From: Asterochloris sp. CNOR1
Lineage: Eukaryota > Chlorophyta > Trebouxiophyceae > Trebouxiales > Trebouxiaceae
Assembly (NCBI GenBank): GCA_963969365.1
Contig: OZ017746.1
Span: forward strand, 1,178,001 to 1,242,000
Length of the DNA: 64,000 nt
Direction of reading: 5' to 3'
Shown here: positions 11,727 to 22,594 of the stretch, in pieces
Layout of the letters: every line of letters starts with the position of its first letter
Numbering within the stretch: position 1 is the first letter of the stretch
Program-made: the position numbers and the translations under genes
The notes under the pieces: model-generated
The model's database searches: none
Told to the model about the DNA's origin: nothing
The model's input: the letters and a program-made list of their open reading frames with translations, nothing else

Positions 11727-12900
11727 CTAGAGCATTGATGGGTACAAGCTGCACTCAACTGACAGGGGCGCATGTCACCTCTGATTTCCATGCCAACTCA
11801 AATGCCTGCTGTTCTAGTCTACTTCTGGCCTGCTGCAAGGAGTGAAGGCCTGCTGTCCCAGAACGCCCAGCCTGCACCGATGTGCGGCCCAGTCCCAGAC
11901 TTGGCATTAGGCTTGCACAGCCCGCCCCTGGACCACAGGTTGTGCTGCCATGTCCAAGGTGGATTGACAAACTCATTATCAGGGGCTCTTTGGTCCACGG
12001 CATGATGTGCCATGCATAGCAGCAAGCCGTCGATTCCTCAATTGCCACATTTGAATACGATTGCAAACTTCTTTTGCAATGAAGAAAAACTGCAGCAGCC
12101 AGAACAAGAACTGGACAGTAACAGGAAGGCAATCAGAGCAGAGCTCAAATATATCATGTGCAGCGTGAGGAGGCCTCCTTCGGTACACCGAGGCCTCCCC
12201 ATGAAATTCAAGAGGCCAAGGAGTAGGAGCGTGGGCTGTGGTGAACAGATGCTGCTAGCTTCTGCCACAGCATGTCTCTAAAGCTGTGCTTGTCCGCACG
12301 TTGCCGTCTCACTTGCATCTGCAGAGGAATGGGGCGTCGGGCAGTGGCCCTCTTGACATTGTGCAGCAGTCAGCTGGGGCTGCTTCTTGGCAGTCACACA
12401 AGCAGCAGACGTGCAAAGCAACAGTGCCAGTCCCAAGGGCTGATAGGACAAAGATGCCCCGCTCGGCATGTGCCTTACAATGCACTTACTCAGGCACCAA
12501 TTGATGGAGGGTGCACAGAGGACGCTCAGCAAACAGCTCATCAAGGTGCTGGCCATCCTGATTGCAGCATCGCAGCGGTTGCACTTCTGTTGAAAAGTGA
12601 GGACATTAGCTGCTTGCTTCAGCAGTAGGGGTTTGAACCATGTCCACTGAACATACAAAGTGCTTTGCTCATAAGGAGGAGAGGTACCAGGCCTTTGAGT
12701 GCCGACACACCTTCATTTTAATCTGACAGGCTGCAGTAACACCTTCGCCACCTCAACCAACAGGGAATGTCAATCAAATGACATTATGCAAGAGCCTCTC
12801 AAGTCAGGACATTCTCTCCCTCGAACAGGCATCCAGCACGAGCTGACATGGCGCTGTCCGGCCAGTCGCTGGGCACACAGTACGGATCCCATCGGCTACT
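11727..12900. other. 1.2 kb with no supported gene
   Basis: Lies between the XPA-like gene and the BUD32 3' end, both on the minus strand. Open stretches exist on both strands (for example around 12012-12281 plus and 12038-12268 minus), but none shows a recognisable domain, a clean splice chain or a clear start. It may hold an upstream XPA exon, leader or promoter sequence. Confidence 0.4.
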
Positions 12901-15049
12901 TTACCCCACCATGGCCCGCTTGCGCCCTCGCAGCCTCACTGCAGGCAGGTACGTAAGCGCAATCTTGGGTGTTAGGTCAGGCAGAGCTGAGCACTGCCAT
13001 GCATTGACTGCCACATTTCTGCTGCGCAGATGGGCCAGGCAGCCCAATACTGTAAGCCTCACAGTCAGGCGCCCATGCAGCACAAACAGGACGGCCCCGC
13101 TTGACACTGTCAGGCATGCATACAGCATTGTCCCCACAAGGAAGCCAGCCTCACCTTCAGCATACTTGTTGAAGGTGGAGTTCCACCCCTTGCTGTGCTG
13201 CTTGTAGCTGTCCAAAATAGTGCTGAACTGCAGGCAACCAAGCTGCTTTGCTGAGAGCAAAGCCCGACATGCAAGAGGTGCCCACAGCACACCTGAATAA
13301 GTAAATCTGCAACGCTCAAAAAAGCAAGTACAGGTGCAGGAATTTGCATATATGCTGCCGTCACGCAATGCCCCTTGGGATGACACACTGACTTCTCACT
13401 CTGGCTGGGAGCGCTCTCGTGCACAGAGCAGCACATGATGGAAGCAAGCATCTGGCACATAGATGCAGATGGCAACCATCAGGCAGTGCCCAAGGGGATG
13501 ACTCACCAGGTCCCCACTCTTGCTGTGGGCACTGGTGAAGGCTCGCTCCAGGACGTACAGGTCTACCCCCTTGTCCTCCGCAACGGTGGAGTTGAAGCTG
13601 AGGCCAAAATCAATCAGCACCTGCAGCATGGGGGGGGTCTCCCTGCAAAGCAGACAGGTCCCTCTGCGCCAGTGTGATAAGTGCACAACTGCCAATGCTT
13701 TGCTAGCAGGCTGGTCCCCTTGCAATGGCCAGGACACCCAGGCCGCAGCATGTGCAGGCCAAGACAGCACAGCAATGGGTTACAGTGCTGCACTGTGCAA
13801 CTTGCAAAGCGCTGCTGCAAGATGTCAGAGCTGTGCAATGCAGTGCTAACCAAAGCGCTGTTTGTCTCTTGCACACTGCATGTTGTGTGCATGTGAAGAA
13901 GTTCATTGGCAGCAGCGGCTACGCTGCAACACGTCTGTGCCCAGGCAGCTCCGCCGCAAGATGTTGAGATGTGCTCACCACAGCGCTGTCTGCCTCCCGC
14001 ACAAGCATGTTGGAAGTGGTCAGGTCCCCATGGACCAGACCGCCGTCATGCAGCACAGCCACAGCTTGGCCAATGCCTGCCAGCGTCGCCTTCAGCTCTG
14101 CAGGTCAAAGGGCTGCCAGCTCAGTTGGCGGCATCAGGCAGAGGCCCACACTGGTGCGGGAGCTCTGCAGGAGCTACCAGCCAAAATTGCACCCTTTCAC
14201 TGGCAGGTGGTGAGGCTACCATGCCAGGACAAAGCACAGCTAGAAGGGACCCCTGCTAATGGCGGCCTTGAATGCCGCCCCCTGCTGGCATGCTTGCACC
14301 CCATGCCTGGGTGCAGAAAATCAGGAGCCACACCCAGGATGCTGGAGTTTGCCTTCTTACCTGCCTCTTTGAACTGATCCTCAGAAGATGAGGTGTGCTG
14401 CATCAATTTTGTGGCAGCATGTGCAGGAAGCCGAAGGCTGCCACCCACCTGCTTCTGCGAGTAAGCCCCGAGGGAGAAACGCCTTGCCTGAACCCCTGTT
14501 GACCTGCAGCTGTTCAGCCAGGATGCTGCAGCAATGCAGCATGCACAGGGTACCATGGCCCCACCTGCTTCGGTGATCTTGCCCTCTGAGATGAGCGCCT
14601 TGACAGAGCGCCCCTGGATCTGCTCCATGTAGATGGTGGCAGCCTCCTGCTCCACATAGTACACAACAGGGCAGGCCACACCGATCTTACGAGCCCGCAG
14701 GATGCTGCGGACTTCCTGCAGGAGACATGCAGCTGAGGGACTGGCAGGCTGTGGCGAGGCAGTTGCCACAGCCAGCAGGACGTGGTGCTCTTTGCAGACC
14801 TGCTTCAGCCTGCTGGTGGTCAGCTTTGCATCCAGAGTAGGGTGGCGATACTGTTTGCTGAACCTCTGCTTGATGATGGTGGGGCGCCCCAAGAACTGAG
14901 TCTCAAACACTCTCTGCATGACAGGGAGAAGCAGATCAGTGACAGAACAGCCATCAAGCGGATACCCTCACACTCTGCCTCACCGCTTCTGCACCCTGGC
15001 TGACCAGTTTGCAGTTCTCCAATCCGTGTATGGGTGCCTCCAGGTGCAT
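12901..15049 (-). CDS. BUD32: BUD32/PRPK atypical kinase of the KEOPS complex
   Basis: Small RIO-like kinase/ATPase of KEOPS, which makes the t6A37 modification of ANN-decoding tRNAs. Seven exons give 224 codons, close to the family length: 12901-12938, 13155-13227, 13507-13620, 13979-14097, 14565-14715, 14800-14913, 14984-15049. Every intron is GT-AG and every phase closes. Visible motifs are QGAEARVFE (nucleotide loop), the lysine in TIIKQRF, the catalytic loop [11 protein letters not shown], the metal motif IDFGLS, and the family-typical C-terminal end [12 protein letters not shown]. The start ATG is the only one in the first exon and gives the usual short N-terminus. Divergent from RPN12 with 105 bases between start codons. 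Confidence 0.97.
13837..13885 (-). repeat. Diverged echo of a BUD32 exon-donor junction
   Basis: The text AACCAAAGCGCTGTTTGTCTC, cut here to its first 20 or so bases, followed by TTGCAC and GCATGTTG parallels 13968-14015 (CACCACAGCGCTGTCTGCCT, then CCCGCAC and GCATGTTG), which is the 3' end of exon 13979-14097 with its donor. The copy sits in the downstream intron. Confidence 0.65.
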
Positions 15050-15154
15050 GATTTTATGTGCTAACCTGAACTTTTAGATATCAGACAGAGGTGGAAGACA
15101 TCTGGCGCACAGGACAGGCCTGAACGTCCCGGGCTCCTAGTCACATCGTGCATC
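15050..15154. promoter_or_regulatory. Shared upstream region of BUD32 and RPN12
   Basis: 105 bases between divergent start codons of two housekeeping genes, implying a compact two-way promoter. No motif is identified. Confidence 0.45.
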
Positions 15155-17566
15155 ATGGCAGCGCACCAGACCTTCCAGCAATTCAAGGCAGGCACTCTTG
15201 ATGAGAGACTTGCTATGTCTGATCGCAATCTGAAGGGGCGCCTCCTGCTTGCAGGCATCCTACAGCAACAATGATCTGCAGGGTGCAAAGCATCTGCTTG
15301 GCCAGCTCAAGGTGAGTTCCTGGCCTGCTGCAGGGCTGGCTTGTGCGGACCCCATGCTGACCCCATTGCCTGTGATCGATGCAGGTGCAGCTGTCTCAGA
15401 TGGACACCCTGCCCCCAACATTCCAGAAGTCTGCCAGCTCCCAAGAGGACCTGGCCATGGCACGTGAGCAGGCAGCAGAACCACCTGCTGCATGCTGCTA
15501 TGGGCAGCCATGCTGTACAGCCCTGTATCTTTGCCATTTTTCTTCAAGCACAACTGGGGGGCGCTGCGGCAAGTGCTGCTTGCGCATGTGAGATGTCGTC
15601 CGTGAACGCTGTCAAATGACCTGCCCTCCGCGCCTGCAGGGGAGGCGCTGGAGTTGGCAGTGATTGTCAGCCTGAAGATGCAGGATGATGCTGCATTTGA
15701 GAGGAACTTCCTGCAGCTGAGGACGTACTACACTGACACCAGGTGGGCCAAGCTACGCCTTCACCTTGTAGTTGCTGGGCTTCCTGGAAGCGGAGGTGGA
15801 ATCTGATGAATTAGGCGGACCTTATGGGCTGCCTTGGCCAGGCGTTCCGACATGCAGGCTGCAAGTGATTGAAGCTGCCCATGCTGCCGTGTGTGCATGT
15901 CTGGCCACATGCACACAAACAGAGATGCCTGCACAAGCGCCCTGCCAAATGCTCATGGCTTTCATGCTGCCCCAGACCAGCAGCTTCACACAGCTGTGCT
16001 TGCAGGGGTATCCTGCCAGCATCCTGCCAGCAGGGTGATGCTGTGCACATTTTGCTGATGGGGCTCCAGAGCACACATTGTCTGATCGATGCTGTGCTGC
16101 CTCGCCCTGCGCTCACAAAGTGGCCTGGCGGGCTGCCCTGGGAGTAAGTAATGCTGCTGTGTTGGCTGCCTAATCTGACACATCAACCATGTTTGTAGGG
16201 GTGTCCTGCCGGAGTCGCCGCAGGAGAACAACATTCTGGGCCTAAACCTCCTCAGGCTGCTGGTGCAGAATCGCATTGCTGAATTCCACACTGAGCTGGA
16301 GCTCATACCTCAGCAGGTGCTGCCCTGCCGTGGCTCCACTGCCGGCATTCAGGACCTGCTTCTTCACGTGTACCAGAGCTTTGAGCATCAGCCAGCCGGG
16401 CATTGGGGGCGTTCAGCCTGCATCGGGCTGCTCTCTGGTACTACGTTGTCGCCGCACCTTTGTCTGGCCACTGCGTTGTGCCAGCTCCTGCTTGTCTGTT
16501 ACGGCGACGCCTATGCGACCTGCCAGCAGATGTGTCCCCGCGTCCACCTCCAGCCTTCCTCTGGCAGTTGCGCCGTCTGCTGCTTTCAGACTGGCACAAC
16601 ACATTCGGGAGCCGCCTTGCAGTCAGTCCTCGTCATCCCCTGCACTCTGTGCGTGCAGGCACATCAATCTCCGTACATTAGGCACGCTACGCAGTTGGAG
16701 CAGTGGCTGATGGAGGGTGCGTACAACAAGGTGCTGGGTGCCAAAAGCAGTGCGCCAGATGCAGCATATGCCACCTTAATGGAGCGTCTTGTATCTACTG
16801 TCAGGTGCGTCCGGTCGCCAGCAGCAGCTGGGATCTGCTGCTTGGTAACGGGCCTTTTTAATCAGTGCAAGCGACTCGTGCTCCTAGATATGGTCCTTAA
16901 CAAGCAGCCTACAACCCTGCCCATCGCTTAGAAAAATGCAGCCTGCAGCCTTTGGATTGATGCATCTGGCCTCCAGCAAGAGATCTGCAACGAAGAGGTG
17001 GCATGCGTGGCCAAAGGGCCTGTGGCCAGGGAATGGCGCTGTTGGCTCGCAGCAAGCCAAGCAAGCTGAGGGCTCTGCTGGGCTGCAGAGACGAGATTGC
17101 CAGCTGCAGTGAGAGAGCTTACAGCAGCCTTTCCATTGTGGAGGCCAAGAAGCTTATGCTCGTCAGCTCTGATGCAGAAGCCTTGAAGTATGCGGATCAG
17201 GTCAGCATGCATGCACTCAGTGCAGGCCCCTGCATCCTTTGGGAATGTCTGCCACCCTGAGGCCTGAAGGAGTGTGCAAGGTTCTCCTGCACGACTGCAT
17301 TAACAGCCAGACTGGCTCAATGAGCATGGATGTGCACAAGTGACATTTTGCGGGGAAGGATCTGCCCGCAATACCCAGTGCCTTCAACTGCAGTAATGCA
17401 CAGCTTCATCTTTTTTTCTGCCCGGCGTCTGCAGAGAGGCTGGAGGGTGCAGGGCAGCACGGTGACCTTTGATCCAGAACAAGTGAAGGCAACAAGGGAC
17501 TTGCCAGCAAAGGAATTGATTAGCAATGCCCTGACATATGCCAGGGAACTTGAGCGCATCGTTTAA
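15155..17566 (+). CDS. RPN12: 26S proteasome lid subunit RPN12
   Basis: PCI-domain subunit of the 19S regulatory particle lid. Eight exons give 259 codons (plant RPN12 is about 267): 15155-15187, 15255-15311, 15385-15463, 15640-15742, 16199-16316, 16659-16804, 17089-17200, 17435-17566. Diagnostic blocks are NNILGLNLLRLLVQNRIAEF, HTELELIPQQ, LEQWLMEGAYNKVL, DEIASCSERAY and the invariant C-terminal LTYARELERIV. The first intron seems to use a GC donor (AAG/GCAGGC), because only that choice keeps frame between MAAHQTFQQFK and ASYSNNDLQGAKHLLGQLK; this is the least certain junction. All other introns are GT-AG. Confidence 0.96.
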
Positions 17567-17696
17567 TTCAAACTCTGAAGGTCATGCACATGCACCGTAT
17601 GGAGAACAAAAGCAGAAGCACTTGATTGGAGCTGCCAAGCCAGTGACAGACATGATGAGAGCTAGTTCTAAAGGCCTGCTCATCATGACTGCCATT

Positions 17697-19781
17697 TCAG
17701 GACTGTGTGGAAGGCACAACTCCAACCTCTGCGGGCCTGACCACTCTGCCATTCAGTGTATAGCCATTCTGCAGAGCAGCAGAGAGTGTCATAAGCAACA
17801 CAGCACCATACACTGCTGCTATTGGGCAGTAGGCCTGGACAAGGCAACAGCACCCTGTCGCTATGTCCAGCCAGAAGAGCAGCTCAAGCTGCCTGGCCTG
17901 GACGTCTCACCTTCATGACGGCCATGACTGTCCCAGGCTGCCTGTTCGGATCTGGGGCCTGGAATAGCGCGCTGTGCACATTGGGGTCAAACTTTTCCCC
18001 CAGGGGCGTGAACTTCTCCACGCCACTCTGCCTGAAGGTCTGGAGCAACAGCAGAAACAAGAGCTGGCTGAGACAGTGTTCACAGGTTGAGGGCAGCAGC
18101 AAATTCAGCCAGGAAACACCCCCAGAACGGTAGATGCAAGGCTGCATGACAAGGGCACATTGTGAATTTGCAGCGACTTGCTGTGCTTCCCTGAAGTCAA
18201 GCCTCATCCTTGCTGAAGCCAGCAGATTCATTTGGGGTCACAGACTGCCTTTACAGTCCTCATCCTGAGCACAGCAGTGCAGATGGGCTCTTATCAGCAG
18301 CTGCATAATCCATGGTGCAAGCCTGCAAATTTGGAATGCAGGCAGGGTCTAAATTTGGTGGGGTCATGGAAGGGTCGTCACAGCAGGCTGCCGCCTGCGT
18401 GGGCAGAAGGCTGGGATCCCATGCTGCTGGCTGCTGGATCTGCTTAGGCACACGCGCGTGGGACCAGTGCAAGCTGCCACCAGGTCAGTGCCCTCTGCCA
18501 AGCTGACTGGTTGTGTACCTGGTCCAGGACCCTCTGGGTCAGCTGCACGCCCTCCATCAGGCTCTGAAGCAGCTTTGACAGCTGCTCAGCATCCAGAGGC
18601 TCTCCATCCTTGCCCTGGCCTTGCATAGCCTCAGGCCCCACAGCGCCTGCCGCGCGCTCAAGGTTGTCAGCTACATCCAGCAAATTCTTCACAAAGCCCT
18701 ACAGGTTGCATCAGGGAGTGAGCGAGCGGGCGTGCATGGCACACAGTAAGGAGTGCAGGCATGCGTAGGTTCCTTGTCAGCCACATCCAGCAGCTCTGGG
18801 GCAAAGCTCTGCATGCTGCAGCAGAAAGTGAAGTGACGGCTTGGCTGATGATACTGTGCAGGATAGACCTGGGGCACCATGCAACGACGTTGGGCACAGC
18901 ATGCAGCATGAAGCACCCCGTGCCAGAGCAGAGTAGTCACCTGGATGGCAAAGTTTCTGGCCTGGTCCATTTGCCTGTTGGTGCGCTGCCGCAAGTTCTC
19001 CATGTCAGCCAGCACCCGCGTCAGTTTGTCCTTCATGTCAGCAAGCTGCAGCAGCAGCAGTGGTGGCTGGAGACCAGGACACTCCAGCAGCAGCCAGGAG
19101 CCGTGTCTAGTTGCCATTCACATGCAGCTAGCTGCTGCAGCAGGGGTGGCATTCACTGTGTCTGAGCGACAGCAGCCAGGAGGCAGATCGGCTTGTCTTC
19201 AAGTCAATAACCTGCTGCAGCAGGGTAGAGCAATCTGTGCAAAGCTGTACATGTCTTCGTTGAATCGCCAGCTGGCTTGCAGGCCCTGCCCGCATTCAAT
19301 CTCTGCTGGTGTCTCCCGCTGGCTTGACCCAGCAACTCACAGTCCTGCTGGCATTCTCCCATACTGCTGATAGTGCCCACCTGCTCTGCCTGCTGCGCAA
19401 TTTCCTCATCCCTAGGGTCCTTTGCCACAGTCTCAGCCTTGACCACAGCCTCAGCATCATCTGCAGGCTCGGCCTCTGCAGCATCTCCCTTGACAGGCCC
19501 AGCGGCAAACCAGCGGGGCTGGTGGAGCATCTGGTGCAGGACTGTTGCTGCATTGGGCAGTTGACTGGCTGCTGGCAGATCTGCATTGTGCCCTCTGCTG
19601 AGATTCGGCTCAGCCGCTGCCTGCAGGTGCATTTCTGGGTCTGCATCTGATCTGGCAGACATCTGCAGCCCAATGAACACTGACTGTAGTGCCCTGCAGA
19701 CTGAGGTTCACCTGGACCTGTGGCAGCATCCTTGTCAGCTGGCCAGCTCCCCTGCTCCTGCTGCACAACTGCTTCACGCAT
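17697..19781 (-). CDS. MGE1: GrpE-type nucleotide exchange factor, probably mitochondrial
   Basis: Co-chaperone that releases ADP from organellar Hsp70. Six exons give 251 codons: 17697-17768, 17911-18039, 18519-18698, 18941-19045, 19381-19580, 19712-19781. The long helix (DEEIAQQAEQLADMKDKLTR, then MENLRQRTNRQMDQARNFAI), the FVKNLLDVADNLERA block, GVEKFTPLGEKFDPNVHSAL and the C-terminal NGYTLNGRVVRPAEVGV are classical GrpE. The first in-frame AUG is at 19781, but the frame stays open upstream to a stop at 19863-19865 and codes a basic, presequence-like stretch there (TTTAKRLVGRLPGKSK), so either an unseen exon supplies the start or a non-AUG codon is used. Residues just before the core (HQPRWFAAGP) resemble a presequence cleavage region. 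Confidence 0.93.
18769..18812 (-). repeat. Diverged echo of a GrpE exon edge in the intron next to it
   Basis: TTGTCAGCCACATCCAGCA here repeats TTGTCAGCTACATCCAGCA at 18664-18682, the start of exon 18519-18698 with its acceptor. The echo would code PELLDVADKE against KNLLDVADNLE in the exon. Confidence 0.75.
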
Positions 19782-19905
19782 TGCAACATGTGTGGGGCCT
19801 GCTTTCGATTTGCCTGGCAATCGTCCAACCAGGCGTTTTGCTGTGGTTGTCACCACAGCTGGTCAACCGTCGTTAGCGGTGGGCGAGCTCAGCTTGGACT
19901 CAGCA
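19782..19905. promoter_or_regulatory. Shared upstream region of GrpE and PGAM-like genes
   Basis: At most 124 bases lie between the divergent starts, and fewer if GrpE begins upstream of its first AUG. Confidence 0.4.
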
Positions 19906-21733
19906 ATGGCTCAAATTGAAATAGAGGCCATCCCTGTGAGGCACACAAAGGTAGCTGATGTCCAGATGCTGAGTATTGGCTGCCCCATCCCCTGAGTAGC
20001 CTTTGACATGGCCATTGCAGGTTGTGCACTTCATCAGGCATGCACAGGGCTTCCACAATGTTGCAGGGCATGCAGATCCAGAGGCATACCGCAGCTTTGA
20101 ATATGAGGATGCCCACCTCACAGCCTATGGCTGGCGGCAGGTGTGTGCCTCTGTGTACCTGGGATTGCAGGTCCTCTCCCTTGCCCAAACTGCAGTTCTC
20201 TCTTTGCTTTGATATGCCGTCCACTCTCTCTTACATACCTGTTCAGGCAGAAGCTGTGCAGCAGCACCTGGCTGGCCTGCAGCAGCCTCTGCAGGTGGAG
20301 GTCGTGATCTGCTCGCCTCTGACCCGCACCCTGGAGACAGCTGTGGGCATCTTTGGCACCACAGAATGGACTGACGACATGCAAGGCACACCCTTGATGC
20401 TGCAGCAGCCAAGCCGGCCGGTGCGTGTCAGCCATCAAGAAGGGGTGCATACCTCTCTGCCGACGCTGCTGCTGCTAGCTGCCTTCCTGTTCAAGGCATG
20501 GACAGGCCTCTGATAGCTAGACTCAACATGATGCAGCTTTGCTAAGCTCTCCTGCAGAAGTATTGTTGCTGCAGGGAAAGCAGGAGGCGCGTGCAGCAGT
20601 CCGTGCCACTGGCAGCCCTCCGTTTGTTGCACAGGAGGTCAGTCCCCATGCTCCCGTGTCACACTCTGCATGCAGATGGTGAACACTCACCACCTTGTGC
20701 TGCAGCTGTGCAGAGAACACATTGGCCGCCACCCCTGCGACAAGCGCAGCAGGACGTCCCACTACCAGCAGCAGTTCCCTGCAGTGGACTTCTCCCTGGT
20801 GAGCGACCCTGCATGGCCGCTGTGGTCAGCACTGTGCAGATGCTGCCGTGCAGCATGCTCTGCCTGCAGGGGACTTACGAAACATCTCCTTGGCTTGCTT
20901 GCTGCACCTATTTCCTGCAGCCGACACCCAGCATGCTCTGCCTGCAGGTGGATACTGAGGAGGATGTGCTGTGGACTCCTGATGTGCGGGAGGCACCAGA
21001 GGAAATAAAGCAACGGGGGATGCAATTCATCCAGTGGCTCATGCAGCGACCGGAGCAGCACATAGCAGTGGTGAGCACTGTAGAATTGATGACTGTAGAC
21101 TGTGCTGGCCAAGGGTCTAGTGGAACAAGTGTGGCTACTGCATGTTATGAGCCTGTGCACTCTGAGCACTGGGAGGCCAGTCATCAGTGTCACAGCTTGT
21201 CTGCCCAAACATGGTGACTGCGATACAGGTGACACACAGCTCATTCCTCTATTTTATGATGCAAAACTTTGGGAAGGGCGCTGCCCCATTAGTCCAGGTG
21301 GGGCTCCTGCACAATCGCACGCCTTGCTTTGTTGCATCATACATGGGCCTGGCTATTGAAACAAGTGCTTCAACTGCAAGCTCTTACCAATCATGTGGGC
21401 TGCAGAAGGAGATGCACCGATGGTATGAGAACTGTGAGCTGCGGAGCCTCTTGCTGTCTAATAAGGCTGGGCCCTCTGGTTCTGTGGACCCGGTGTGGTT
21501 CCCTGGAGGCGACCAGCTGAGCAGACATGGTGCGAATGCCTATGCTTGGCCTTGATTTTGGGCCTCCTCTTGCTGCTGCAGCCCTGTCAATATTCTGGTC
21601 TGGGCTTGCAGGTGCCACTGTTCCAGCGCGCGATTACAAACCCCCTGAGGCCAAGCAGCACCCTGAGGTCGCCACACCTCAGGAGCGCAGCAATGCTGCC
21701 CACAGTAAAGCCCTGGCTGTAAATGGCTCATAG
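19906..21733 (+). CDS. Phosphoglycerate-mutase-like histidine phosphatase
   Basis: Member of the plant family of PGAM-like histidine phosphatases; the substrate is not known to me. Nine exons give 310 codons: 19906-19950, 20021-20140, 20247-20420, 20575-20637, 20706-20798, 20948-21070, 21229-21297, 21406-21529, 21612-21733. The phosphate-accepting histidine is in VVHFIRHAQGFHNVAG (RHG-like, with Q between H and G), the acid in CSPLTRTLETAVG, and the second histidine in VVTHSSFLYF. The plant-specific stretch ELCREHIGRHPCDKRSRTSH is conserved. All introns are GT-AG. The C-terminal 40 residues (RDYKPPEAKQHPEVATPQER onward) are hydrophilic and poorly conserved. Confidence 0.9.
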
Positions 21734-21852
21734 CAGGATGTTCATTTTGCTTGCGCGCTGCATTCATGGTAAATGAAGTGCAGGCTTGTGATTCACTCAT
21801 TTATTGGCTGCCGTATATGTGACCAATGAGTCTGCATTGCAAGCCTATGGCA

Positions 21853-22449
21853 TCAGTCAAAGTCATTGAGGAAGGCAAGACGCTGCTGCATGGTGCGCTG
21901 TATCTGCTGGGACTCGGCCTCAGCCCGCTGCGCCTGCTTAATCTCTGCCTGCGTAACCAGAGTGAGCTCCTCTGGAGGGTCTCTGCTCTCGTCAATCTCC
22001 CCTGCAACCACATGCTGAATGGTGTGCGTGAGCGTGGGATTGCGTTGTATGCTCAACATGCCATGATACAACCACAAGCAGGCGGGGCCAGCAGCGCACT
22101 CCCCTGAGATTTGTTGCCTGCTGAGCATCGCACCTAGGAGGACCACATTCTCGCCACGCACCACGTGCAGGCCCAGGTGGACCTCTGCATACTGCACACC
22201 CACAATCACGCGCTCCACGCAGCGCTCCAGCACCAGGTTGGCAAACTGGTCAAAGCTGCGCAGGATGCCAACCAGCTTGCGCCCATCACGCAGTTGGACC
22301 AGCAGGAGCTTGTCAAGCTCCTCAACAAGCGCAATGCCTGCAATGCTGGTCATGCCACATCTCTAAAGGGAGCACTGTGCACACAGCGAGATTGTCCCTG
22401 ACGTACCTGGAGCAGGTGGGTCAAGGAAGCTCAGTTGCCCAGACTGCAT
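21853..22449 (-). CDS. LSM1: LSM1 Sm-like protein, mRNA decapping activator
   Basis: Cytoplasmic LSM1-7 ring subunit that binds the 3' end of deadenylated mRNA and promotes decapping. Three exons give 131 codons: 21853-22001, 22134-22337, 22407-22449. The Sm1 motif is RDGRKLVGILRSFDQFANLV, the Sm2 motif VVRGENVVLLG, and LSM1-specific features include LVEELDKLLLV and the long charged C-terminal helix. The first exon (MQSGQLSFLDPPAPG) was chosen over a downstream AUG because its donor GTACGT and phase fit exactly and it gives the usual LSM1 N-terminal length. It ends 119 bases from the PGAM-like stop, tail to tail. Confidence 0.96.
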
Positions 22450-22594
22450 AAAGTGGCACAGACCGGCATGAAGCTGGCTGGATCCAGTGCTTCACAGCAT
22501 TGTCATGTGGGGCGCTGAAGTTGACCTGTTGAATATTCTTATATAGTAGCCCTAGTAGACCCTAATCTAAAGATTGCACTGCAATCATTGCAGC
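22450..22594. promoter_or_regulatory. Shared upstream region of LSM1 and SOUL genes
   Basis: 145 bases between divergent start codons. An AT-rich patch around 22535-22572 (TTCTTATATAGTAGCCC) could act as a TATA element for the plus-strand gene. Confidence 0.45.

Noticed and set aside
12012-12281. Plus-strand open frame of 89 codons in the 11.7-12.9 kb gap
   Set aside because: No recognisable domain and no convincing partner exons; the opposite strand is equally open.
12848-13207. Plus-strand open frame starting ATGGCGCTGTCCGG
   Set aside because: It runs across the last BUD32 exon and intron and shows no domain.
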